This document shows, piece by piece, positions 24,981 to 33,600 of a DNA stretch of 64,000 bases (position 1 is its first letter; each line of letters starts with the position of its first letter). Below the pieces are notes generated by a model, which was not told the origin of the DNA, ran no database searches, and saw only the letters and a program-made list of their open reading frames with translations. The translations under genes were made by a program, and so were the position numbers. This DNA comes from Synoicihabitans lomoniglobus (GTDB lineage Bacteria > Verrucomicrobiota > Verrucomicrobiia > Opitutales > Opitutaceae). The DNA is taken from the NCBI RefSeq assembly GCF_029023725.1, contig NZ_CP119075.1, positions 2,289,501-2,353,500 on the forward strand, in the 5' to 3' direction.

Positions 24981-25907
24981 TCAGACAGGACCACTTGTGG
25001 TCCTTGTCTGAACCGATTTGTTGGCCCTTCTTTCTTTTGTTTTAGACTGTGTCCTAGTCAGTGAGACGACTCTCATGATTTGTGTGAAATTGCGTTCATA
25101 ATGCTCATCACGATGTATCACATAATGACAGTTTGAACACACCAACATCAAATCCGACAGAGTCGTGACATCATTCTTCGTGTAGTCAGCTATGGCCTTG
25201 GTGTGGTGGACCTCAATCAAGCCAGCGCCTAGTTCTCCGTATGTCGCCTCAAAATCGAAGTCACAAATCTCACAATACAGTCGTCCGTGCTTTTCTATGA
25301 AATCTAAAATCTTTGCCTTGCGTAGCTCGCGAGACCGTTCTCTCAAACGATGCTCACGTAAGGCGATAGCTCCCTCCGACTCCCCCTCAGTGTCGATATT
25401 CGCCGCGATCGAAATCTTCTCGGGTGGAACCAACCAAACTAAATCATCTCCGTAATCGTATAATATCTGGTCCCCAAATTCATCGAGATGCTTCTGCCGC
25501 GTCTCAATCGCCAATCTTTTCGCTTCCTCTTCGCCATACTTATTAATGGAGAATACTTTATTTCGGGCTTTGCCGAGTGAAACATCTGTCCAGCTTGCCT
25601 GCCAGAAATGGTATTCTTTCTTTTTTGTAATCTTGGTGACTCTTGAAATTCCAACGATTTCTCGGGAGTTCTTCCTTCTCTGTTCCGAATGCTCCTTTCG
25701 CGTTCGAGGCGGGAAATATGAAACGAGCTGACGATGATATTCTTCGGCAGCCGCAAAGGATCCTTCTTCGCCTCCAAAATCTCGATCACTAAAAACTTTT
25801 CGAAATAGGGCTCCCTCCCGCATGTAACGGACAAACCACCCCTGCAACCCTTCGTATTCGTGACGACGGATTCCCTTCCGACCTGAGTTTTTCAAACGGC
25901 TATCCAT
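24981..25907 (-). CDS. AP2-like DNA-binding HNH endonuclease
   Basis: 308 residues. Residues 14-62 and 84-144 look like two AP2/ERF-type DNA-binding repeats; the second (GISRVTKITKKKEYHFWQAS, then FSINKYGEEEAKRLAIETR) is a clear match to the bacterial AP2 pattern. The HNH nuclease domain at 210-270 has Cys212/Cys215, the His234-His235 pair in EVHHTKAI, and Cys257/Cys260 with His265 (VCSNCHYVIHR). Such proteins are typically homing or mobile-element endonucleases. The gene is clearly AT-richer and uses more AT-ending codons than its neighbours, which points to horizontal acquisition. No methylase or toxin-antitoxin partner is adjacent. Confidence 0.85.
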   Translation of the reverse strand: MDSRLKNSGRKGIRRHEYEGLQGWFVRYMREGALFRKVFSDRDFGGEEGSFAAAEEYHRQLVSYFPPRTRKEHSEQRRKNSREIVGISRVTKITKKKEYHFWQASWTDVSLGKARNKVFSINKYGEEEAKRLAIETRQKHLDEFGDQILYDYGDDLVWLVPPEKISIAANIDTEGESEGAIALREHRLRERSRELRKAKILDFIEKHGRLYCEICDFDFEATYGELGAGLIEVHHTKAIADYTKNDVTTLSDLMLVCSNCHYVIHRDEHYERNFTQIMRVVSLTRTQSKTKERRANKSVQTRTTSGPV

Positions 25908-26105
25908 GTGATCTTACGGCCAACGATTCAGATCAGAGAAGAGGGTCCAGCAAGTGAAGTCGCATACGCCGAATCGCGTGCGCTGGCCCGAATTCTCTGC
26001 ATGCTACTAATAGGTGAATGAGGCCAAGAAAGCGGTCCCGGCAACGGGAGCGCGAGGGGTTGCGACCTTCCGCGTTTTGGTGTTACCGGGACCACGGAGT
26101 TAAGC

Positions 26106-26240
26106 ATGAACAAACCAACGATCAATCCTGGCAGTGAGCAACTGCAAAGCCGCTGGCTCAATGTCTGCGTGGATGTCTCCAAGCAGACTTTGAACTGGGC
26201 GTTTGAATGTGATGATAAAGGCCGTCTGGAGGTCATGGCA
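26106..26240 (+). pseudogene. IS110-family transposase, N-terminal remnant
   Basis: About 45 codons: SRWLNVCVDVSKQTLNWAFE matches the beginning of IS110-type DEDD transposases (IGIDVSKxTLDVA), including the first catalytic Asp. Similarity stops near GRLEVM; unrelated sequence follows (GGGGTCAGGCTTTGG), so the rest of the element is gone. The 25908-26105 leader could be the original left end of the element. Confidence 0.6.
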
Positions 26241-26477
26241 GGGGTCAGGCTTTGGGGTTTGGGGTTTCCTGCCACAAATTCTGCCCCAACTTTGAGCCCC
26301 CGGAGTGGTTCATGTCCGCGGTGGCAGGGCTAAGGTTTGCTTCCACCTCTTCTTGGAATACCCTCCTTGCAGTTCAGCTCGAGTTGCTAGTTTGAGCGTT
26401 CCGATGTGGTGACCCGACATCCTAAAATCAATCGGTCGGCGAGTTCACCTGCCGTTCGCCGTGTGTGCGGGAGCATC

Positions 26478-26504
26478 TGCGGAAGACGTGGAAGTCACCG
26501 CTCC
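26478..26504. repeat. GACGTGGAAGTC palindrome, diverged copy
   Basis: GCGGAAGACGTGGAAGTCAC then CGCTCCG. It is the same length and frame as the two identical copies at 26582 and 26768 but with changes in both arms, so it is an older member. Confidence 0.6.
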
Positions 26505-26581
26505 GATGAACTGCTCACCCCGGAGGGACCGGTTCCACCCGGTCCGCGTTGCCCCCCCTCGCCACGTCCCGAGAGGCACCT

Positions 26582-26608
26582 GCGGACGACGTGGAAGTCG
26601 TCCCTCCG
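26582..26608. repeat. GACGACGTGGAAGTCGTC palindrome, copy 2
   Basis: 27 bp: GCG + GACGACGTGGAAGTCGTC + CCTCCG. The core can fold as GACGAC...GTCGTC. It is identical base for base to 26768-26794. Confidence 0.8.
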
Positions 26609-26712
26609 GCGGTCTTTCAGCGAGCAGGTATCCGTGCTTTTTAACGTAGAGTCTCCAAATCGCGGAGGTCGCAGATGGCAACATGTCTTGAGACGAGGCG
26701 GCGCGAGCTTCG

Positions 26713-26736
26713 CGTCTTGGCGTCTTGGCGTCTTGG
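26713..26736. repeat. Tandem CGTCTTGG x3
   Basis: Three perfect 8-bp copies within a phrase reading CTTCGCGTCTTGGCG. It resembles degraded text at 23340-23390 in the opposite sense, so both may derive from one dispersed family. Confidence 0.7.
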
Positions 26737-26767
26737 CGTTGAATGCCGAATCTGTTGCTTATACAAC

Positions 26768-26794
26768 GCGGACGACGTGGAAGTCGTCCCTCCG
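26768..26794. repeat. GACGACGTGGAAGTCGTC palindrome, copy 3
   Basis: Identical over 27 bp to 26582-26608; flanked by the tandem CGTCTTGG run on the left. Three members within 320 bp form a local cluster. Confidence 0.8.
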
Positions 26795-26963
26795 ATTCGC
26801 GGCTTCGCCGGTTCGTCATCGAAATGCCAACCAAACGGGACATTGTTTGACTCTTGAAAAAGTTATCTGGGGATTTGGCTCAGTAATACATCGAATCCGG
26901 ATTTGAAATAAATCGTTCCAGATTCAACCAACGTCCCTTTTTCTAGCTCCCGCTACGCCCACC

Positions 26964-27407
26964 ATGTCTTGGAACAAGCTCAATCTCTGGGTGCAGGTCA
27001 CCCTCGAAGACACCGTATCAGAGTTTTTCTATGCGCCACTTTTCGTCACGATTCTGGCCACGGTGCTTTGCTACTTCGACGTCATCCCGTTTCCTTATGA
27101 AATTGTCCTGTCCTCGGTCGTGTTACTCGGGGTGCTGTTGGGGTTTCGTGCACTATGGGTGCTCAATTTCATCAACCACGCCGAGCCCACTGTCGCCCAT
27201 GTTGGCGTGCGGCTCGGGCGGTTCCGAAAGTGGGTTGAACATGAAATGCAGGTCGGTGATGGAACTGCCGCTTTCGATACCAAGCACACGTTCTTGAAAA
27301 ATGAGGTGACGGAAGGAGAACCGGTGTGGGTCATGGTGCATCACCGAAAGAAGAAACGCATTCTCATCATCAAGCGCCTGAAGGACAAAGACAGCTTGGT
27401 GGGATGA
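26964..27407 (+). CDS. Small membrane protein, function unknown
   Basis: 147 residues. Two transmembrane segments (PLFVTILATVLCYFDVIPF and EIVLSSVVLLGVLLGF) are followed by a cytoplasmic-looking basic C-terminal domain of about 80 residues ending KKRILIIKRLKDKDSLVG. No family recognised. Its stop overlaps the following ATG (ATGA at 27404-27407), so it is coupled to the next gene. Confidence 0.6.
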   Translation: MSWNKLNLWVQVTLEDTVSEFFYAPLFVTILATVLCYFDVIPFPYEIVLSSVVLLGVLLGFRALWVLNFINHAEPTVAHVGVRLGRFRKWVEHEMQVGDGTAAFDTKHTFLKNEVTEGEPVWVMVHHRKKKRILIIKRLKDKDSLVG

Positions 27408-27934
27408 TCTCAGCGGTCGATGCGCTCTCCCCGGCGGCAGTGGGAGCGAGCTTGCTCGCGATGCGGCGAGCGGGCATGCTGGCACGCGTCCCTTCCGATC
27501 GCATGAAACTCACGCCCGAAAAAATGGCCTCGTGGTTCTTCACCGCTTTCCCGGCCCAGTTTCCTGCCGGGGAAGAGGAAAAGTGGCTCAATCAATTTTC
27601 CCAATTGAAGGGCCGCGAACGCCGCAATGCGGTGGCGGGCATGAAACAGGGCGTAAACGACGTTTTGACCATGGCTCGCCATTTACCGACCGAGGCCCGA
27701 ACTGAGATCGACTCCGCCCTCGCAGTCAAGGACCTGCCATCTCTGCGAAAGATGGAGGCCGGATTGAAAAAGAAGCATCGCACCATTCTGAAGCGCGGTC
27801 GCATCAAGAACGAAGAGGAGTTCTATCTGGTGGCCGAGATTTTGAGCGACCTTGAGTTTGATGTCACCGATTTCGAACGCACGCAGCTTGAGAAAATCGC
27901 CCTCGATTTCGATCAACGCGGAAAATGGAATTAA
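27404..27934 (+). CDS. Soluble protein of unknown function with a REP-like element in its 5' end
   Basis: 176 residues from ATG 27404. The first 30 residues are encoded by DNA that includes a REP-like palindrome (27439-27463); the well-structured part begins around MKLTPEKMASWFFTAFP (ATG at 27503 region), so the true start may be there. The rest is charged and helical (KGRERRNAVAGMKQG; LKKKHRTILKRGRIKNEEEFYLVAEILSDLEFD). No family recognised. It sits between a coupled membrane protein and another small helical protein. Confidence 0.6.
   Translation: MISAVDALSPAAVGASLLAMRRAGMLARVPSDRMKLTPEKMASWFFTAFPAQFPAGEEEKWLNQFSQLKGRERRNAVAGMKQGVNDVLTMARHLPTEARTEIDSALAVKDLPSLRKMEAGLKKKHRTILKRGRIKNEEEFYLVAEILSDLEFDVTDFERTQLEKIALDFDQRGKWN
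27439..27463. repeat. REP-like palindrome GTGGGAGCGAGCTTGCTCGC
   Basis: GCGAGC-TT-GCTCGC preceded by GTGGGA and followed by GATG. The same architecture is known from REP elements of other bacteria. It lies inside the first codons of the 27404 gene in the long start version. A relative is at 665-690. Confidence 0.75.
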
Positions 27935-27968
27935 CGGCTTCTCTTCTCCAATAACGCGAGCCACCGAC

Positions 27969-28265
27969 ATGCTTTCTCAAATCCTGAACGACTACACCAG
28001 AAAGCAGACGGCTTCATCGGCCCATGATACCGCCGGCGAGGCCTTTGCAACCTTGTTACTCGCCGCCCGCGACGATGACGCCCTTCGCCAGCAAATACTG
28101 ACTTTGGTGCGAATGCCGGAACTGCAACGGACCACTTTGGTTCGTTCTGCCATTCGGGAAATGAAAACGAATCAAGAGTCGGAGGAATTCCGGGCCGCCT
28201 TTGCCTTGTTATCGACCCCGCAGGCGGCCGCCGCCGCGGAAGCCGCCCTTGGGGGCGGATCGTAG
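27969..28265 (+). CDS. Small helical protein, function unknown
   Basis: 98 residues from ATG 27969. The sequence is almost entirely helix-forming (MLSQILNDYTRKQTASSAHD; DDALRQQILTLVRMPELQR; EEFRAAFALLSTPQAAAAAE), without a signal peptide, membrane segment or motif. It follows the previous gene by 34 bp on the same strand, making a three-gene unit with 26964 and 27404. Confidence 0.55.
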   Translation: MLSQILNDYTRKQTASSAHDTAGEAFATLLLAARDDDALRQQILTLVRMPELQRTTLVRSAIREMKTNQESEEFRAAFALLSTPQAAAAAEAALGGGS

Positions 28266-28282
28266 GCCGCCGCCATGACTAC

Positions 28283-28311
28283 GGCGGCGATTTCGGCGAA
28301 ACCGCCCTACC
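28283..28311. repeat. REP-like palindrome, GGCGG...CCGCCCTACC family
   Basis: GGCGGCGATTTCGGCGAAAC then CGCCCTACC. The arms GGCGG/CCGCC enclose a TTTCGGCGAAA-type stem. A relative at 30601-30626 shares the frame and the CCGCCCTACC tail. Confidence 0.65.
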
Positions 28312-28363
28312 CTGGAAATCATCTCGGTTCCCAGCAAAACCGCCTCGGCGGGTTGCCGGCCGC

Positions 28364-29701
28364 TCAGGAAACAGCGGGAGGGTTGGCCAGGAAGCGGTCG
28401 AAGCGAGCGAGCACTTTGGCTTTGCCGAGCACGCGGAAAATCTGGGTGAGACCGGGTCCGGCATTGGTGCCGGTGGTGGCGAGGCGAGCCACGGCCTGGT
28501 AGTCACCAAAGCCAAACCCCTGGGCCTCGGCGGCGGCTTTGATGGTTTCTTCAACCGCCGTCTCATCGGCGAAGTCCGGACCGGCGGCGAGCATCTCGCG
28601 CAACTCGGCGAGACGGGCCAGCGGCTCGCCTTTCTTGAACGTTTTCTTCACGGCCTTGTCGTTCCACGGGAACTCCTCCCTGAAGAAATACGCGGTGTAG
28701 TCCGGCAGTTCGTCGATGGCTTTGACCTTGGGCTGGCTGATCGCGATCACGTCCGCAAAATACTCCGGCGTGACGCTTGCCATCGTCGCAGCATGCGCAG
28801 GATCGGCCGCGAAATGACGACGAGCCAGCGCCAGATAGTCGGCGGCGGGCAGCTCAAGCAGATATGTCATGTTCATGTGCGCCATCTTGCGGTCGTCGAA
28901 GCGCGCATTACTCTGGTTGATCCCCGGAAAATCGAAGCGTTCGATGATCTCGGCAATGGGCAGTTTCTCGCTGTCGTCCTTGGGATTCCACCCGAGCAGG
29001 CAGAGGAAATTGACCACCGCCTCGGGCAGGTATCCTCGTTTCTGATACTCTTCGATCAGGGCGCCCTGGTCGCGTTTGGACATCTTGCCCGGACCATCCT
29101 GTTTGAGGATGAGCGGGATGTGGGCAAACACGGGCAACGGTGCGCCGAAGGCTTTGAAAAGCTCCGTATGCTTGCTGGTGTTGGACAAGTGATCCTCGCC
29201 GCGAATGACGTGCGTGATGCCCATGGTGATGTCATCGACGACGTTGACGAAGTGAAACACGGGATTGCCGTCGGAACGAATGATCACGAAGTCCTTCTCC
29301 TCCGTGCGTTCGACGCGACCGCGAATGGCGTCCTCGATGATCTGCGGCTCGCCGGAGATTTTGAACCAGGTGGCACCTTCCTTTTCGTAAACGCGGCCGG
29401 TCGCGCGCAGCTTTTCCAAATACTCCGTGTAGATGGGGGCGCGCTCGCTTTGGCGATAGGGTCCGCAATCGCCGCCCGCCTGAGGACCTTCATCCCAGTT
29501 GAGACCGAGCCAGCGCATGCTGTCATAGATGACGTTGAGGAATGCCTCGCTGTTGCGCTCCTTGTCGGTGTCTTCGACGCGCAAAACAAACACGCCGCCG
29601 GTGTGACGGGCATACAACCAATTGAACAAGGCGGTGCGAGCACTGCCGATGTGGAAGAAACCGGTGGGACTGGGAGCGAAACGAACGCGGACTTGAGACA
29701 T
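28364..29701 (-). CDS. gltX: Glutamate--tRNA ligase
   Basis: 445 residues; charges tRNA-Glu (and possibly tRNA-Gln in organisms using the transamidation route) with glutamate in the cytoplasm. The class I HIGH motif is FHIGSA (residues 16-21) after VRFAPSPTG, and the KMSKR loop is [11 protein letters not shown] near residue 207. [10 protein letters not shown] and [21 protein letters not shown] are also typical of GluRS. The length is slightly short for the family (about 470-490), mainly at the C-terminal anticodon-binding part. It stands alone, divergent from the M14-like gene. Confidence 0.97.
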   Translation of the reverse strand: MSQVRVRFAPSPTGFFHIGSARTALFNWLYARHTGGVFVLRVEDTDKERNSEAFLNVIYDSMRWLGLNWDEGPQAGGDCGPYRQSERAPIYTEYLEKLRATGRVYEKEGATWFKISGEPQIIEDAIRGRVERTEEKDFVIIRSDGNPVFHFVNVVDDITMGITHVIRGEDHLSNTSKHTELFKAFGAPLPVFAHIPLILKQDGPGKMSKRDQGALIEEYQKRGYLPEAVVNFLCLLGWNPKDDSEKLPIAEIIERFDFPGINQSNARFDDRKMAHMNMTYLLELPAADYLALARRHFAADPAHAATMASVTPEYFADVIAISQPKVKAIDELPDYTAYFFREEFPWNDKAVKKTFKKGEPLARLAELREMLAAGPDFADETAVEETIKAAAEAQGFGFGDYQAVARLATTGTNAGPGLTQIFRVLGKAKVLARFDRFLANPPAVS

Positions 29702-29760
29702 GGTGACGGAAATTAAAACGCGGCTTGTGACAAACGGGACCGGTCAGCAAGAACGTCCCC

Positions 29761-30540
29761 GTGAGCGCTGTCAAAACCTGCCCACTCGACCCTGCCGACC
29801 TCGTGGCCCGTTTTCGCGCCGCGGCCAGGTTGGCTGGTTTCTGCGAACACGCTATCGGAGAAATCGACGGCGTGCCGTTGTTCGGCTACTCCCGACGCGC
29901 CGTCGGGCCCAAACCCCGGATTTACCTCTCCGCCGGCGTGCATGGCGATGAACCGGCTCCACCCGAGGCCCTGTTGCACATGGTGGAACTCGGCGTCTTC
30001 GATGATCGGGCGACATGGTTTTTAATGCCCATGCTCAATCCCGCGGGCTTTCGGGCGGACCAACGCGAAAACGCCGCGGGTATCGACCTCAACCGGGACT
30101 ACCTGCGACCGCAGTCCCCCGAAGTCGCCGCCCACGTGCGGTGGCTGGAACGGTTGCCCCGCTTCGATCTCGCGCTCTGTTTGCACGAGGACTGGGAGGC
30201 CACCGGGTTTTACCTCTACGAACTCGACGACACGGGTCGCCCCAGTTTTGCGGCCCGGCTGCGTGACGCGGGAGCCGCGCACCTGCCGATCGATCCCGAG
30301 AGCATCATCGACGGGCGGCCCATCGACGAGCCCGGCATCATTCGACCCGAGAGCGACCCGGCCCTGCGGGAAACCTGGCCGGAAGCGATCTATCTGCGCG
30401 AGCATCACACCCATTTGTGCTTCACGACCGAAACCCCCACGGGGCTGGCTCAGGATCAACGCATCGCCACCCAAGCCGCGATCGCACGCCGGGCGATCAC
30501 GGAGACGGTGAACACGTTTCATGCGGCGCATAAAAGGTAG
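29761..30540 (+). CDS. M14/aspartoacylase-type zinc hydrolase
   Basis: 259 residues from GTG 29761. Zinc ligands are visible as HGDE (SAGVHGDEPAPPEALL, near residue 62) and His in CLHEDWEATG; NPAGFRADQRENAAGIDLNR matches the substrate-binding Asn-Arg region of M14 peptidases and of succinylglutamate desuccinylase-like proteins. The catalytic Glu is likely in CFTTETPTG. It may be a murein-peptide amidase (MpaA-like) or another small-peptide or acyl-amino-acid hydrolase; no signal peptide, so cytoplasmic. It is convergent with the TPP II homologue. Confidence 0.8.
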   Translation: MSAVKTCPLDPADLVARFRAAARLAGFCEHAIGEIDGVPLFGYSRRAVGPKPRIYLSAGVHGDEPAPPEALLHMVELGVFDDRATWFLMPMLNPAGFRADQRENAAGIDLNRDYLRPQSPEVAAHVRWLERLPRFDLALCLHEDWEATGFYLYELDDTGRPSFAARLRDAGAAHLPIDPESIIDGRPIDEPGIIRPESDPALRETWPEAIYLREHHTHLCFTTETPTGLAQDQRIATQAAIARRAITETVNTFHAAHKR

Positions 30541-30600
30541 GTCGCTCTCGCCGAGCGCGCCGATACGGTGAATCGGTCGCTCTCGGCCACTAACGTGTTC

Positions 30601-30626
30601 GGCGGTTGCGGCAACACCGCCCTACC
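30601..30626. repeat. REP-like palindrome, GGCGG...CCGCCCTACC family (second copy)
   Basis: GGCGGTTGCGGCAACACCGC then CCTACC, a palindrome TTGCGGCAA inside GGCGG/CCGCC arms, in the convergent gap between 29761-30540 and 30640-34623. It may double as a transcription barrier for both genes. Confidence 0.65.
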
Positions 30627-30639
30627 GGGTCCGAAATCG

Positions 30640-33600
30640 TCAGAGTTTTTTCATCAGCGCCTGGCGGTGAGCCCGGAGCGCGAGCACGCGTTCCTGCTGC
30701 TCGGCGACGTCCTTCCAGTCGAGTTCACGGTAGAGTTCGATGCGCTTTTTGAGCAGACCGGCGTTGAAGCCATCCTCTTCGATTTGAGTATTGAGTGCCT
30801 GGAGGGCGAGTCCGAGCAGACCGGCCTCGCGGTAGAGCTTGGCTTCGAGTTTGGCCGTGTTGTCAGCGGGCTTCGATTCCCAACGACCGATCTCGGCCCA
30901 ACTGAGCCACGCGGCCTCCAAATCACCTGCCCCGCGATGCAGGTCGGCCCGGAGCAGATTGATTTGCGCGAGCGCTTCTCGTTGGGTGTTCAGCTTTTTC
31001 TCCTGGGCCGCGATTCGGTCACGCGCCGCGAGATCACCGGGGGCAGCCACGGGTTTCGCACCGAAGAATTGGCTGACCTCCGTCGGCTTCGCCGAGGCTT
31101 CGGCGGAGTCGAGCCAACCGAGAATAGTGGCGAGGTCGGGAGCCTCCGCCATCGGCATGACGGCGGCGACTTCGGTCGGGGATTCGGTCGCGTCACGGCC
31201 CTCTGCCCCTTCATCGGACTCGGCCGGTTTGGCTTCGCCCCAGATGTCGCTGGCGAGCCCGGCGGCGATGGCGCCGTCAATGGCCTGCTCGATGAGGGGG
31301 GCCGGATCTTCGGGTCGGGAGGCCAATAGATCGGACAACACCGCGGTGCGACGCGCCATCACCGCGACGTCCGTCGACATGCGGTGCTCGCGCACAAACT
31401 TCAGCTGCAAGTCCGCCAGAGCATCGGCAAATTTTTCGTCATCGGACTTCAGGTCCTCGGCCGGCTTGGCCTTGGGGTCCTGATCGGTCGTCTTGCTCGG
31501 CGCATGACCGGCCAAGTAGACCAAGGATTGTTTCACGATCTCGTGATCTTCCTCATCCTTGAAGACCATTTCGCCGATGAAATAATCCGGCGCGGGGGAA
31601 ATCTCCGCGAGCTCATCGACGGCTGAATCTTTGAGCATGAGGATGTTTTCGCGCCCCGGGCGGAGGTCGAGGGAGGAAATCGTGCGGCCATTGAAAATGC
31701 CGCGCAGATTGGGCGCGACCGACAGGGACTTGGGTGAATCCAAAGCCACCGCGACCCGCATGGGATACGTTTTAACGGCATCGACGGCGCCAGCCTGACC
31801 GCTCAACCATTCGGATATGATGGTCGATTTACCCTTGGGGAACGAAATCGGCGCATCGAGATCAGGAAACCCGTTGTAGAGCACTTCACCAGATTCGTGC
31901 ACGACGAGCGCCCGACCTCCGCCGAGCACCTCCGAGAAATCGTAATCCTGCTGGTCCGCGAGTGCGGCCTTGGTGGCTTCCTTGAAATCAAGGGTGTAGC
32001 TTACGCGCATCATATCAGCGCGCTCGGATTCCGGCCGCAGCGTGGTGGCGGGGCGTTCGTTGCGCTCATCGTCGTGAAACACTTTGGTGGTCTGGGGCAA
32101 GTGCACCGAGATGCCATGGGACACCTGGGCCTCGACCTCGACCGAGCGTCGCGCCGGCGGATTGATTTCCACGGGGGTCCAGCCCACATTGGGCTCGACC
32201 GTAATCGTGCCCCCGCCGACGCCAACGCCCGCCCATTCGAGGTCCAGTTGCAACGTGGCAGGATCGGCCGAGTAGAAATATTGGTTCAAGGCGAGCTCGG
32301 TCACACCGCCGGGCTTGACGGGGATATTCATCACCATCTCATCGCCCTCCTCCACCCAGTGCACGGAGTCGGCTTTGAAGCGAGTTTGGGACGATTCCGC
32401 GGCGACGGTGAGCGCTTGAATGAAGAAACGGCGGGCCACGGGATCGTCGGCGACGTGCTTGGCCCGCAGCTGGAGTTTATCCATTCCGGGCGGCACCGTG
32501 TAGAACAGGCGCGCGGTTTCGGCGGGCTGCAGCGTGACGGAGGTTTTGAGGTGTTGGTCCGTAAAGACGTCGGTCTCGGCCGGGCGCACGATGGTGATCG
32601 GCATCGACCAGACGACCCCGAGCTCCGGCTGGTTGACCAAGTGCGCGTCGATGCGGCTGGTGAGCACACCGCCGCGCTCGCGCGTGGCCGCGTCGGCGGC
32701 GGGAATATTGAGCAATACCGAGAAGCTTTGGCGACCGTTGGCGAGGTGCAGATACTCGGGTGCCTGCACCCAATCGTCGGCCGGGGTGAGCACAAAATCC
32801 GCTTCCCAACCGTATTGCGCGTCGGTGGGCACGGACTCGCTCCACGCTGGTTGCACGCCGACGGCAACGCGACGGCTCGGTTCGTCGATCGCTTCGCGCA
32901 GATAGAGACCGCGACCGGATTCGGTGAACGTGCCCCCGCTGACATCGAGATCGTAGAAGGCGCCGAAGGCCGGCTCGTTTTGAATGTCCTGCAACTTCGC
33001 CCACGCCCCGGGAGCGTTGGCCATGCCGCGACCGCGCGTCATCTCGTCTTCCTCCGGGATATCCGCCGCGCCCAGAATCAAGGCGTTGCGCATCAAAACG
33101 GGAGTCGCCGCGATGTTGTTCTGTTTGGCGGCACTGATGACCAACGCCGCCACGCCTGCGACCGAGGGAGACGCCATGGACGTGCCGTTGATCATCTCCG
33201 CGCCCTTGAGCGACTCGGCGGAATACGAGGCCCAGGCAGCGCCCGGCGCCATGACGTCGACGCCAATATCGCCGTCCTTAGTGGGACCACGGCTGGTGAA
33301 CTGCAGCGCAGCATTGGGCGAGTCTTTGACGGAGTTATAAAGCGCCTTGGCCATGGCGGTCGACGCGTAGGCACCGACCCCGACCAGACGACTGGCTTCA
33401 CCGCCCGCGGAACCCGCCGTGCTGAGCCCGGGGCCTTCATTGCCCGCTGAGAGGATGGCGAGAATGTCGTAACGCTCCACCAACGCGCGATAGATGCCGG
33501 CGTTGGAGTCCTGCCCGTCCTGGAAAATACTCGCGCCGCCCCAACTGGCGTTGACGAGGTCGACGCCGTAACGCGCCGCGGTGGCGAGCGCACGACTTTC

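Larger units (their letters stand above)
26241..26963. other. Non-coding stretch with palindromic repeats
   Basis: About 720 bp between the IS110 relic and the next gene. It begins with GGGGTCAGGCTTTGG followed by repetitive TTTGGGG runs, then holds three copies of the GACGTGGAAGTC palindrome and an 8-bp tandem run. Short open frames here are the palindromes read through and show no coding character. Confidence 0.6.

Noticed and set aside
26478-26794. CRISPR array
   Set aside because: The three copies are palindromes at irregular spacing (about 104 and 186 bp) without regular spacers or cas genes.
26406-26906. 166-codon frame through the palindrome cluster
   Set aside because: The translation is the palindromes read through, and repeats itself (TTWKSSLR twice).
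31897-33450. 517-codon plus-strand frame opposite the TPP II homologue
   Set aside because: No recognisable domain and lies wholly inside the protease gene, whose catalytic triad is in the other strand.
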